Shown one piece after another: positions 46,385-57,239 of a stretch of DNA of 64,000 nucleotides. The stretch comes from Blasia pusilla (lineage: Eukaryota > Marchantiophyta > Marchantiopsida > Blasiales). The stretch covers positions 33,852,001 to 33,916,000 of the forward strand of contig CM114273.1 in assembly GCA_050084515.1 (NCBI GenBank), read 5' to 3'. The position numbers were made by a program, and so were the translations under genes. The first letter of the stretch is position 1. Each line of letters begins with the position of its first letter. The notes under the pieces are model-generated. The model saw nothing but the letters and a program-made list of their open reading frames with translations, searched no databases and was not told the origin of the DNA.

Positions 46385-48970
46385 GAGGAGTGAGGCCTAG
46401 TTTCTCGTTCTCATTTCTAGCACTGGAGGGAACAGTTCCAGCGATTTGATTTATAAACTTTAGTTCCGTATGCCCTCGTTTAGGGCTCCTTTATCGTTTC
46501 TGGAACCGGAATGGCAGTTTCGATTGATCCTCTTTCTCATTTCAAGAACTGGATCTCTACTTCCGATGGTGAGAAAGTCGAGAAGGACGCCCGCGATCTC
46601 TTTTGGGAACGACAATTTTGAATGCCCCCGTTCGGGCTTAGGGTTAGTGTTATGAATCGGAACCTAAGTTCCGATTGATCCTCCTTCTCATTTCAAGAAT
46701 TGGATGTCTCGTTCTGATAGCGAGGAATTCAATAAGGAGGCCCGCGATCTCATTTGGGAACTACAATTCTGAAAGCAGCCCTTCGTGCTCAATTTTCGTG
46801 TTTGGAACCGGAACCTGAGTTCTGATTCATCCTCCTTGTCATTTCGAGAAGTAGATCTTGAGTTTCGATGGTAAGGTACAAAGGAAAGAGGCCGGCGATT
46901 TGATTTGGGAACTACTATTCCGAAAGCAGCCGTTCGGGCTCAATTGTCCTCTCTGGAACTGAAACCTGAGTTCCGATTAAGGTGAGGTACCAAGGAAAGA
47001 GGCCAGAGATTTGATTTGGGAACTACAGTTCCGAAATCAGCCATGCGGGCTTAGTTGTCCTCTCTGGAACCGGAACCTGAGTTCGATTAATCCTCCTTCT
47101 AATTTCGAGAACTAGAACTAGAGTTCCGATGATGAGGAAGTAAAGAAAGAGGCCAACGATTTGATCTGGGAACTACACTTCCAAAAGCCTTGGTTTAGGT
47201 AGGAACTCTCGTCTCTGCAAGAGGAATCTAAATTCCAATTGATCCTCCTTCTCACTTCGATGGTGAGGCAGTAAGGAAAGAGGCTGGAGATTTGATTTGG
47301 GAACTACAGTTCCGAAAGCCTTGGTTTAGGTAGGGATTCTTGTCTTTGGAATCAGAACCTAAGTTACGATTAATCCTCCTTCTCATTTCAAGAACTAGAA
47401 CTATAGTTCTGATGGTGAAGCAGTAAGGAAAGAGGCCAGCGATTTGATTTGGGAACTACAGTCCCCAAAGCCGTGGTTTAGGTAGGGACTCCCGTATGTG
47501 GCACCGGAACCGGAACCTGAGTTCCAATTGCTCTTCCTTCTAATTTCGAGAACTGGATGTAAAGTTCCGATTGTGAGGAAGACGGGAAGGAGGACGGAAA
47601 ACTCAATTGGAAACTTCAGAGATGGACTCTCGTCTATGGAACTGGAACCTGAGTTCCGATTCATCCTCCTTCATATTTCGAGAAGTGGATCTCTAGTTCC
47701 GATGGTGTGGAAATCGGGAAGGAGGCCCGCAATATCAACGTGGGAACTACAACTCTGACGCCCCCGTTTGGGCTTAGTTATTGTGTCAGGAACCGAAACC
47801 TGAGTTTTGATGGATCTTGCTTCTTATTTCAAGAACGGGATCTCTAGTACTGATGGCGAGGAATCCAATAAGGAGGCCCGTGATCTCATTTGGGAACTAC
47901 AGTTCTGAAACAGCCGTTCGGGATTATTTGTCAAGTGTGGAAGTGGAACCTGAGTTCGATTCATCTTCCTTTTCGTTTCGAGAAGTAGATCTAGAGTTCC
48001 GATGGTGTGGTACCAAGGGAAGAGGCCGTCAATTTTATTTAGGAACTACAGTTCTGAAAGTGGCGGTTTGGGCTCAGTTGTCCTCTCTGGAATCGAAACC
48101 TGAATTTTGATTGATCCTCCTTCTCATTTCAAGAACTGGAACTAGAGTTTCGATGGTGAGGTAGTAAGGAAAGTGGTTGACGATTTGATTTGGGAACTAT
48201 AGTTCTGAAAGCTCTTATTTAGGCTCGTACTCTTGTCTTTGGAATATGAACCTGAGTCTTGATTGATCATCCTTATGATTTTGAGAATTGGATGATTCTA
48301 GAGTTCCGATGGTGAGGTAGGAAGGAAAGAGGCTAGCGATTTGATTTGAGAACTACAGTTCCGAAAGACCTCGTTTAGTGATGGACTCTCATCTATGGAA
48401 TCGGAACCTAAGTTCCAATTGATCCTCCATCTACTTTCGAGAACTCGATGTAGAGTTTTGATGGTGAGGAAGCCGAGAAGGAGGACGGCAAACTCATTTG
48501 GGAACTTGAGTTCCGAAAGCACCCATTCAGGTTCAGTTCTTGTGTCTGGAATTGGAACTTGAGTCCCAATTCATTCTCGTTCTCATTTCAAGAACGTGAT
48601 CTGTACTTCCGATGGTGAGGAATCCGATAAACCAAGACACGAGGAGTGAGCAGTAACCTATGTAGGAACACCCTAAACCCGTTCGGGCTCGGTCCTCGTG
48701 TCTGGAACTAAAACCTGAGTTCCGATTCATACTCCTTCTCTAGTTTTGATGGTGTGGAAGCTGGGGAGGAGGCCCGCAATCTCATTTAGGAACTACAGCC
48801 CCAAACGCCCCTGTTCGGACTCAGTTGTCGTGTCAAGAACCAGAACCTGGGTTCCGATTGATCCTCTTTCTCTTTTCGAGAATTGGATCTATAGTTCCCA
48901 TTGTGAGGTAGCAGGCATAGAGGCCAGCGATTGGATTTGGGAACTCTAGTTTTGAAAGCACGAGTTTAGA
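46385..48970. repeat. Satellite array, about 17 units of about 146-150 bp, with two palindromes per unit
   Basis: A unit runs GGAACCGGAACCTGAGTTCC, GATTGATCCTCCTTCTCATT, TCGAGAACTGGATCTAGAGT, TCCGATGGTGAGGAAG, an AAGGAAAGAGGCC.GCGATTTGATT block, GGGAACTACAGTTCCGAAAG and a CGTTCGGGCT-type end. The GGAACCTGAGTTCC-type start occurs near 46,505, 46,656, 46,806, 46,958, 47,068, 47,224, 47,347, 47,508, 47,642, 47,792, 47,947, 48,092, 48,246, 48,402, 48,552, 48,707 and 48,842. Units are well diverged. Both palindromes per unit keep arm complementarity more often than the DNA between them stays conserved. Confidence 0.88.
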
Positions 48971-49900
48971 TATCCGTTCATTTATGGATTCAAAGCTATC
49001 AAACTGAGCCTAGATCCATACTTACGGTGAAATTGAATGTATGGCTTTCATTGCGGGGTGGGAGATGTCATGGAGAGCTGGATTCCTGAGTGCCCTTCGT
49101 GAAGGTATTTTGGTCGTTCTATCATTTCTAGAAGTGTTGTGCATGTCAGTGTTTAGGTTTTAGGGTTTGCAACTACACTACCAATTCACACCCTATATGT
49201 AGAGTTACGAAAATGATTTAGGGAACCGGATTCAATTATCGTTTGGTTAACTAGATCTATAGTCCCTATTCTTGGGTACTCCCGACCGATCGAAGCCAGC
49301 TTGTTCTTTTGGAACTAGAGTTCTAATTGCTAATTAATTGGGCTGGAATGAGTTTGCATTTATGGAATTGGATCTTAATTTCTAATTCTTATGTAGTCCC
49401 TGTAGAGGCTAGCGATGTCATTGGGAACAGTTACTATAGATTAGGATAGGGAACTTCGGCTGATTTGGGTGAGGTTGTCATAGTGCAATAGCGGCGCTCA
49501 GGCCTGCAACCCCCTTACTGTGTTTTAGTTCTAAATACATTTTGAAGCTTGCTAGCCGTGCTTTTTGAGGAGTTAGGTCATTCATCTATATATTTGATGC
49601 GTTCGTAGTGTAAACTTCTCTCCTTCAGTCCCATCTTACTAAAGAAGATAATGGTGGAGGGATAAGGAGAAGGAAGAACATAAAAGGCCGTAATACTTGG
49701 CCTCTGACGCTTGGGTTTCTTCCTCACAGTGCATTTACTTTCATTAAAGGGATTGGCTTGTGTCATTTGGATAACGGACGTAACGATTAGTATGTTAAGA
49801 TCTACACCTGGGAAACACACAGATTATGATTTGCCATGTTCATTCAAGTATGGACTCGAGATCCTATTGCAAGCCGTCAGAAGCCTAATCTACTAATGGT
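48971..49900. other. Decayed continuation of the satellite; no gene seen
   Basis: Scattered words such as GGAACTAGAGTTC (about 49,311) and GGAACCGGATTCAATT show decayed units. A minus-strand open stretch at 49,820-49,578 has no recognisable motif. Confidence 0.45.
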
Positions 49901-49904
49901 TCAA

Positions 49905-50165
49905 ACATAGTATCCCTTCAAATGCTGGAATTGTCCGTTTAGACGTGGTAATATTTTTTACGTAGTAGCCTTTTCCACGTGGTAAGGATCTAGACGTACT
50001 ATCCACTCGGACATGGTAGTGCTCCATCCTTGTAGTCCTTAAGTTTTCAAACGCTTCACATGTAGTAGCCCTTCACGCTTGGAAACCCCTTCGACTTGGT
50101 ATTCCTTGAGAAGGTATCACGGCTTCTGACGTCATGGCGATTCAGACGTAGTACCCCTTCGGCAT
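49905..50165. repeat. Irregular short-period repeat with word CGTAGTA-CCCTTC
   Basis: Words of the type GACGTGGTA, ACGTAGTAGCC, CACGTGGTAAGG, GACATGGTAGT, CATGTAGTAGCCCTTCACG and GACGTAGTACCCCTTCGG recur every 20-40 bp. Confidence 0.6.
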
Positions 50166-50904
50166 TGTGCAAAGTTGTTTGTATTGCGGACACAGAACCA
50201 ATCATGAAGAATTGCTACCATTCACTACTTCGCGTTTTGATTGGTAGAGGTTTGGAGGGAGTAACTCTGCAATTGCCCTACAAATGTACTCTATTGTAGC
50301 CACGCAACCCTACATAGTTTTGGCCGGTGAATGTGCGCTAGTACCTAATATGGAAGTTTGATTCAACCGTGTGGGTAGATTGGAATGTATGTTAGGGTAA
50401 GGAATCTTGTAACACAATCAAGCTCTTGTCAAATTTCCTCCTCTTTTAGACAGTGAGTTTTTGACCAAGGTGGACGTCATCCTTGTTGGGTTCAGTTGGG
50501 TGTTGGGAACGTCATCGTTGTAAGTTTTAGTATCAATTCCTAGATTCGTGAGAGAAACAAAATGATGATAGTTGATAGGTTTCTGAATTTGGAGTTCGGA
50601 TTGAATTTGGTGGTGTCAGTGGACCCCTTGGTTTCAAAATCTTTAGTTCATTGAATTCCACCGTAGACCAGGGTAACAAGTGCCCAAGGGACCGAGTTCC
50701 GAAATTCCTGAGGTTGTGCAGATCTCCACTTTCCAATTCACCAAGGTTAGTTCACGTCTATATGTTCGCACTAAATGGATTTATGATGAGTATTATATTG
50801 CTCCATTCTTTCCTATCGTACATTAAGAAATGGGTTTTCTCTCTTGTGTTTAACGCATTGCTTACGAATTCTCGTGTTGCAATAAAAATTTTCTGTCTAC
50901 AATA
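50166..50904. other. No gene recognised upstream of the interrupted ORF
   Basis: It may contain the promoter or an upstream exon of the + strand ORF at 50,905, but no splice pattern or motif was clear. Confidence 0.35.
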
Positions 50905-51199
50905 ATGGTTAAGAAGCAGATTCTTACTCGGAAAAAGGTTCTAGGCACTTTGATCCGCAACCAAAGAGTGCCTTTCAATTTTAATTCCGTAAAGCCGATT
51001 GTTCGGGCTCATGGGATGAACTTTAGAATATCGGTTGCGCAAGGGATGTCCGAAAGAAGATTGAATGTCAAACTTGCAGGGAAAGAGAGCACAATTTTGG
51101 GTGGAATGCGCTTGATTGGGTATAGCATTGTTTCTAGTGACATGTTCTTGGTGTTGCACCTTTTAGACGCAGATAATGAAGAGAACTATCATGTGGATG
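50905..51199 (+). pseudogene. 5' part of an unknown ORF interrupted by the copia element
   Basis: The frame opens with ATG at 50,905 (MVKKQILTRKKVLGTLIRNQ) and reads through to the copia left border. After the element the same frame resumes at 56,116 and continues to a TAG near 56,320, about 170 codons in all when the insertion and one 5-bp target copy are discounted. No family is recognised. Coding potential is supported by the frame staying open on both sides of an insertion. Confidence 0.65.
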
Positions 51200-51588
51200 T
51201 GTGAGAAAACAGAAAGTGACGAAATCACTGAAATCTTTACAAAACTTAGAGATACAAAGTGGCCTAGTCCGTCCGTGCGCTCACAGAAGAGCTTCGATGG
51301 AACCTGAACTGGGAGATAACTCGACATACGAGAATACGCTACCGCTGCGGCTCCCGACTATTTGACTACTCGTGAAAACTAGGGTTTTTACCTATTTTTC
51401 TTTGTTTCTATTAATAGAAATAATATAGGGTTAGATAAACCTAGTAACGCTACTCCGTAAACCACCTAGGTCATATTACTATGACTCCTTCGACGTCTAA
51501 GTCGGAACCATCGATCTAGGCTTCTCCTCATACAAGGGGGCCGATCAAATCAATCGTGCTCAGAGGAGTGGATGTTGAGAATCCAATA
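51200..51588 (-). repeat. Copia 3' LTR (389 bp)
   Basis: In + strand terms it runs from TGTGAGAAAAC to GAGAATCCAATA. The sense-strand start is TATTGGATT, a departure from the usual TG, with the normal CA at the other end. It lacks the 39-bp hairpin present in the other LTR and has TAATAGAAATAA in its place. Confidence 0.93.
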
Positions 51589-51600
51589 CCCCCCCTCAAT
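51589..51600 (-). promoter_or_regulatory. Copia polypurine tract
   Basis: The sense strand reads TATTGAGGGGGGG immediately before the 3' LTR start. Confidence 0.85.
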
Positions 51601-51900
51601 ATCCATTCTCATGTGGACTACTGTCTTGGACCTATGCCAAGACCCTTCAGATGTCGGTGAAGCTGATCTCCGCTCAATGCTTTCGTGAAGATGTCTGCAC
51701 GGTTATCCTCTGTTGGACAATAGACTAACTTCAAAACCTCTCTCTCGATCAATTCACGAACAAAATGGTATGGATCTCTATGTGCTTCGATGAGCATGAA
51801 AACAGGATTATGTGCTATGGCAATGCAACTCGATTGTCACACCACATTACAAAGAGCACTTTCTTGGTGCTTCTCCTATGTCCTCCAGTATCCATCTCAA

Positions 51901-52251
51901 TCATACTGCTTCACAAGAAGCATAACAAGCCGCCTTGTACTCTGCCTCGGTAGAAGAAAGAGCCAATGTAGGTTGCTTCTTGCTGACCCATGACACCACA
52001 CCTGATCCTACCAAGAAGCAATAACCCGAAACTGATCTTCGAGAATCTAAATCTCCTACCCAATCTGAGTCACAAAAACCTATCATTTCCGTCCCTGCTC
52101 CATAGGTGATGCCGTACTCGATAGTGCCTTTGATGTACTTCAACACACACATCCCTGCCTTCCAATGGTTCTCACGAGGCTTAGTTGAGAACCTATTCAA
52201 TACTCCCACAGCGAAGCTAATGTCCGGTCTCTTGTTACACAAAAATATCAA
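51901..52251 (-). pseudogene. Copia RNase H
   Basis: RPDISFAVGVLNRFSTKP, the IKGTIEYGITYG segment, SDWVGDLDSRRSVSGYCFL and LALSSTEAEYKAA are the standard copia RNase H landmarks, including the catalytic Asp and Glu. It is separated from RT by a stop near 52,265 and truncated at the C-terminal end. Confidence 0.92.
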
Positions 52252-52266
52252 ACCGCCTACAAGCTT

Positions 52267-53703
52267 TCAGTACATCTTTTCATCTACCAATGGTGAAACA
52301 TCCTCCATCGAGAGTTTCAACTCTACCTCCATTGGCGAGACCACTGCCTTACACTCGGTCATCCCGAATGCCTTCAAGATTTCTCTAGCATACTTCTGCT
52401 GAGAGAGAAAAATAGAATCTGACTGTTGCCAAATTTCCAGTCCTATAAAGTAGTGCAGAAGACCTAAATCTGACATTTCAAACTCAGATTCCAACACTCC
52501 CTTCATTTCCTCTATTTTCTTATTGTGGTCTCTTGTGATGATCAGATCATCCACATACAAGACTATCAACATATACATCCCATCTTCATAAAACACATAC
52601 AAATTTGCTTCTGAAGGACTCTTCATGAGACCCTTCTCTCGAAAGAATGTATCTATTCGTTGATACCATACCCTTGGGGCTTGCTTCAACCCATACAATG
52701 CTCGATGAAGTAAAAAAACTTTCTCTTCGATCCGGTGTCTCAAAACCTGGTGGTTGAGAAACATATACCTCCTCCTTGAGACTCCCGTCAGAAAAGCAGA
52801 CTTCACATCGTATTGGTATACAGGCCAACGTCTTGTTCCTGCAACCGCTAGAACAATTCGAATGGTTGTCATCCTTGCAGTGGGAGCAAAAGTCTCATAG
52901 TAGTCAAAGCCTTCGATTTGTGAGCATCCTTGTGCGACCAACCTCGCTTTGAATTTATCCAATGTACCGTCCGACTTGTACTTGGTCTTGTACACCCACT
53001 TGGTGCGTATTATCTTCTCGCCCCTCGGCTTTTCAACCAAAGTCCAAGTTTCATTTCTCTGAATAGCGTCCATCTCCGTCTGCATGGCCTCTCTCCATTG
53101 AGGATGAGCCAGGGCCTCATCCAAGCATGATGGCTCTTCCACCTTCAAGACCTTTGTCATCAGGGCCATGTTGACGAGATGTGCGGAAGCTCTATTCTGC
53201 TCCTCTAGTCTCTTGGATCTCCTTGGATGTGTAACAACTTCATCAGTTTCTGGTGGATCCTTACCATCCAAGAGCTGCTTTATCCACTTAGGGTATGACG
53301 ACCGTAGTGGAAGAGCAGGTTGCTCTTTGTAATCATCACCAAATTCTTCTTCTTGATGATCTGGTGTAAACATCTGTGGTGTGCTCTGGTGGGTTATCTC
53401 TTCGTTTGATGATAATGTGGACGGACCACTGATATCCGCCACTTGACGAGGTTGTTCCTGGAACACCACATCACGACTCACAAGCATCTTCTTTTCCTCA
53501 GGACACCAAAGGCGATAAACTTTAGACTCATCATTGTATCCCATAAAGATGCACTTCTTGCTCTTGGACTCCAACTTGGTCCTCGATGCTTCAGGAATAT
53601 GTACAAAACACTCACTACCAAAAGTCCTGAAAATGTTGGACTGATGGTACTTACCGAGTATGATTGATGAGGAGTCATGCCTTGCACTCGACTTTGGTAG
53701 CAC
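52267..53703 (-). pseudogene. Copia integrase C-terminus and reverse transcriptase (478-codon open frame)
   Basis: The first part (FVHIPEASRTKLESKSKKC, FMGYNDESKVYRLW) is the integrase end. The RT has NETWTLVEKPRGEKIIRTKW, FKARLVAQGCSQIEGFDYYE, VYQYDVKSAFLTG (motif A Asp), YGLKQAPRVWYQRID and the catalytic LYVDDLII. The frame is open across all RT motifs, the best preserved piece of the element. Confidence 0.94.
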
Positions 53704-54115
53704 TTCTATTTAGAATGTATACGGCAGATAATGACTTCAGCCCAAAATCCTTCTCAAACCTTTTTCTTTCATCATACATCTTGCCATCTCCACCATCAGA
53801 CGGTTTCAACACTCAACAACTCCATTTTGTTGTGGTGTATGTATTGTGGTTAATCGTCGCTTGATTCCATGCTCTCCCAAATATTTGTTGAATTGTTGAT
53901 AAGAATTCTCCTCCTCGATCGGTGTGAAGCTTTTGTACCTTCTTTCCTGTCTCATTCTCAACCAGCTTGTGCCATACTTTAAATTTTCCAAAAGCACTTG
54001 CCTTATCACGAAGGAAATACACCCACATCTTCCTACTATAATCGTCGACAACTAAAAAGAAGTAGGAAGAACCACCTAATGCCTTTGTTCTCATTTTACC
54101 ACAGAGGTCAAGCAT
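53670..54115 (-). pseudogene. Copia integrase core
   Basis: YFLVVDDYSRKMWVYFLRDK carries one catalytic Asp, KLHTDRGGEFLS a second, and the segment around RRLTTIHTPQQNGVVEC the third acid, all standard for copia integrase. Frame changes near 53,700 and 53,810 break it. Confidence 0.92.
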
Positions 54116-54124
54116 GTATCAACT

Positions 54125-54691
54125 CTAGAGGAGCCTTTGCCCTATTGCTTTGGACTCTTGTGGTAATGGTTGTCGGTGTTGCTTGCCCATCATACAAGCT
54201 TCACAAGTATCCGACACTCCAAAAATTGTTGGTAAATCAGCAACCATGCCAGATTTCTGCATCTGACTTAGTAAGGGAAAGCTTAGGTGACCAAATCTTT
54301 CATGCCACAACTTACTGCTACTAAGATCTGTACCTACACTTGTCGTGAAAGCATACAACTCATAGATATTTCCACGTCGTATACCTTCACCCACTACTTT
54401 CCCATTGGCATCCTCAATGACTGCTCCAGTTTTCTTGAAACGAACTTCTAGGTCACGATCACATAATACTGCCACTGAAATCAAATTTCGCTTCAACTCT
54501 GGTACGTACAGTACATCAGTTAACTTCTTTTCATCTCCTTTTTGTGAGACTAAAGAAATTGTGCCTTTCCCTTCTACAGGGCACTTTGCATTATTCCCAA
54601 CAGTAACAACGATGGGCTCCTGTAGAGGCTGTAAGGAGCTATACCAATCCTTATGATTGGTCATATGCCTAGATGCTCCACTATCGAGCAC
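54125..54691 (-). pseudogene. Copia protease and integrase zinc finger
   Basis: MLDSGASRHMTNHKDWY holds the D-S-G-A protease site. LWHERFGHLS...CEACMMGKQHR is the H-H-C-C integrase zinc finger. The two are in one open frame of 188 codons, ending just before the integrase core at a stop near 54,125. Confidence 0.93.
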
Positions 54692-54820
54692 CCATGCATC
54701 TTCACTCTTTGTCTTAGTGGAATGTTCTGCCTGTGTGCAAAACTCTTCTATTGCTACCCAATCATCTACTTTATGTTCTCCCAGTTCTACAGAATTTCCA
54801 GACTCCTTCTTAGGTCTTAA

Positions 54821-55630
54821 TCAACCGTTCTTCTCATCCTGACTCCTCTTCCTACAATCTTTGATAAGATGACCTAGCTTACCACAATAAAAGCATTTGA
54901 AGGTTTTTCTTGGAAATTTCTTCTTGACATTTGAACTGTAATCATGATTTCTACCTCTCTGTACGTTGGCAGTAAATGTTGCGTCACTTCCCTCTCTTGC
55001 TTTGAAGCGCATTTCCTCTTCTACCAACATTGCACTAAATTGTTCAAAAGTAAGCGGTGTGGGTCTTACTTGAGTATTCAGGTCAAGAACTAAACTGTCA
55101 TACCTTGGAGGCAAAATCCTATGCACCGAGCGTGCCAAATCTTCGCTAGACTTTGAAATTCCCACTGACGCCATCAAATCTTGAAGATTCTTGATCCTTG
55201 TCAAAAATTGCTCGCGCTTTCTCCTTCTGAAAATTTCTCGGACGTAAGCGATTCTCCGATTGAATCCGAGTCTCATTCCTTGTTTCATACTTGATTCTTC
55301 AAAATGTTCCACGCCTCAAAGCGGTGGTTGTATGTTGAATGAGAGTCATGATAGAATAAGTTACATTCGTGACAATCGCATATAGAGCATCAAAGCATTT
55401 TCGTCTCCATGCCAATAATACAACAGATCGATGTCCCCAGATGAAGATGAACATGCGTAACTCACACTAGCTTGTGGATTTGAATCGACCCTCGTGGCCG
55501 CTTTCCCGGATCTCAAATGATTCAAGAACAGTTCTCATTTTGAACTTCCACAACGTATAGTTAGACCCATCTAACTTCCCTTCACCCAGCGGAGGAGGGC
55601 GAGCACGAACTGACAAAGAGGTAGCCATCT
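54821..55630 (-). pseudogene. Copia gag with CCHC zinc knuckle
   Basis: The start at 55,628 reads MATSLSVRARPPPLGEGKLD then GSNYTLWKFKMRTVLE, the typical copia gag start. After a frame break (55,313-55,440) the frame 55,312-54,821 has a UBN2-type gag core and CFYCGKLGHLIKDC (C-x2-C-x4-H-x4-C). It binds and packages element RNA in the family. Confidence 0.9.
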
Positions 55631-55689
55631 CTCAAGATTTTGTGCAAGCACACTAGATCGCCAGATACAAAATACTGGAAAACCTATTG

Positions 55690-55700
55690 CTCTGATACCA
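55690..55700 (-). promoter_or_regulatory. Copia primer-binding site (initiator tRNA-Met type)
   Basis: The sense strand directly after the 5' LTR end (...CACA) reads TGGTATCAGAGC, the 12-nt sequence used by most plant copia elements to bind initiator methionine tRNA. It contrasts with the gypsy element in this window, which lacks such a site. Confidence 0.93.
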
Positions 55701-56110
55701 TGTGAGAAAACAAAAAGTGACAAAATCACTGAAATCTTTACAAAACTTAGAGATACAAAGTGGCCTAGTCCGTCCATGCGCTCACAGAAGAGCTTCGATG
55801 GAACCTAAACTGGGAGATAACTCGACATACGAGAATACGCTACCGCTGCGGCTCCCGACTATTTGACTACTCGGGAAAACTAGGGTTTTATACCTATTTT
55901 TCTTCGTTTCTATATTGCATCAGGGTGCCCCGCACTCTGATGCAATATAGGGTTAGATAAGCCTAGTAACGCTACTCCGTAAACCACCTACGTCATATTA
56001 CTATGACTCCTTCGACGTCTAAGTCGGAACCATCAATCTAGGCTTCTCCTCATACAAGGGGGCCGATCAAATCAATGGTGCTCAGAGGAGTGGATGTTGA
56101 GAATCCAATA
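55701..56110 (-). repeat. Copia 5' LTR (410 bp) with an internal 39-bp hairpin
   Basis: It matches the other LTR except for about a dozen substitutions and a hairpin at 55,911-55,949 (arms TATATTGCATCAG / CTGATGCAATATA with inner GTGC/GCAC), where the 3' LTR has a short AT-rich stretch. Confidence 0.93.
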
Positions 56111-56115
56111 GGATG

Positions 56116-56320
56116 TTACTCAATCCATCGTTTATCGAGCCAAATTGAATTCGGGAGTTCAAACTCTTCCCTTCGATGTCGAGGAGCTAGTGATGAGAGG
56201 TCTTGTTTCATCGGACATTCAAGATGTTGGTATATTTTTTAGAGAGGTGATTTGGGTAGCTACCGGGGTTGCTACCCCCGAGTTTGCGTTACCATTGATG
56301 GTACAAGAAGAAAATAGGTA
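56116..56320 (+). pseudogene. 3' continuation of the unknown ORF interrupted by copia
   Basis: The frame continues from 51,199 as TQSIVYRAKLNSGVQTLPFD, then VEELVMRGLVSSDIQDVG, and ends at TAG (about 56,320). The family is not recognised. Later stops suggest that the gene was already decaying or that exons follow. Confidence 0.6.
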
Positions 56321-56379
56321 GCGCGCATTGGGTTGGGGAAAGAGACAACAAATGCTTGTGTGGCAAAGGATGTAGACTC

Positions 56380-57166
56380 TACGGTAAAGATTGGGTCTAT
56401 TGTGATAGTCCAGGAAAACAAAGTCGTCGAGCTTGATGCAAGGATGACACAAGAACTCCTCGAGTGTGCAAGGCCGGCACAAGAGAGATCGTGAGAGCAG
56501 TTTAAGGATCTTTATATTCCAAACTCTACTTAGAAAATCTTTCGATTAGATATCAATGATTTCAAACTTACCCCGCTTGACATCAAAGCAAGGGAGCTTT
56601 ATCAGGAGCAAGTGAATGCCCTAATGCATAGTCTCTTGGACACTAGAAATGTCATAACAAAAAATATAAACACATATATTGTTGTTCCTTGTACATACGA
56701 TATTGTAAGAGCATCTGATGAATATCGGGGAGACCATTTACTAGTTGCCCCCTCTGAAGAGAAGATAGTCGATGGGTACCTACGTGATGGTACAAAAATC
56801 TATTGGTGGGCAATTTTGGGTCAGCATACAACAATCGCCTTCTCTAAACTTCATGAGGCGAGCGGGAACGATGTTTTTCAAAGTCTCCCGTGTATAGTAG
56901 TTTAGGGAGAAGATTTTCCTGAAAACCATCTTCGGTTTTGCAACCTCTCCTCACTTCACAATGAAGTGGACGCATATACCAGCAAAATGGAGGCTCCGAT
57001 AAGAATGCAGATTGCCACTTTTCGGGCCCACGTGAGCAATATCGAGTTGGCAGCGATCAAGAAGACCGGGAAGAGGAAGATTGCAGAAGTGGTGGGTTTC
57101 CTTGCATTGAGGATCGCTAATGGAATACCATTCAAATTGAAATTTGAATTTTGTATTAGAACTTGA
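56380..57166 (+). pseudogene. Decayed unknown protein with a GQHTTIAFSKLH motif
   Basis: The frame 56,525-57,166 (KIFRLDINDFKLTPLDIKAR ... IPFKLKFEFCIRT) is continuous except for one TAG at 56,903-56,905. KIVDGYLRDG...WWAILGQHTTIAFSKLHE faintly resembles the GxHR..A helix of ParB-like domains, but I would not assign it on that alone. Segment 56,380-56,520 is also coding-like, with stops. It may be the same gene as the ORF interrupted by copia upstream. Confidence 0.45.
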
Positions 57167-57239
57167 ATTCTGATAGAACTTTGACTACACATGTCATCTC
57201 TGTCTTTAATCAGTCCGAGTTGTTATCATTGGTATTGTA

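Larger units (their letters stand above)
51200..56110 (-). mobile_element. Ty1/copia retrotransposon, structurally complete, decayed coding region
   Basis: It has two LTRs (51,200-51,588 and 55,701-56,110), a 5-bp target duplication GGATG on each side (51,195-51,199 and 56,111-56,115), a primer-binding site TGGTATCAGAGC next to the 5' LTR, and a polypurine tract next to the 3' LTR. Gene order gag, protease, integrase, RT, RNase H is that of Ty1/copia. LTRs differ by about a dozen substitutions plus one hairpin replacement. Frameshifts and stops in gag, integrase and RT-RNase H make it inactive. It disrupts an older + strand ORF. Confidence 0.95.

Noticed and set aside
56612-56905. Firm ParB-like nuclease call
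   Set aside because: Only a short GxH...A pattern is visible; not enough residues to support the family.
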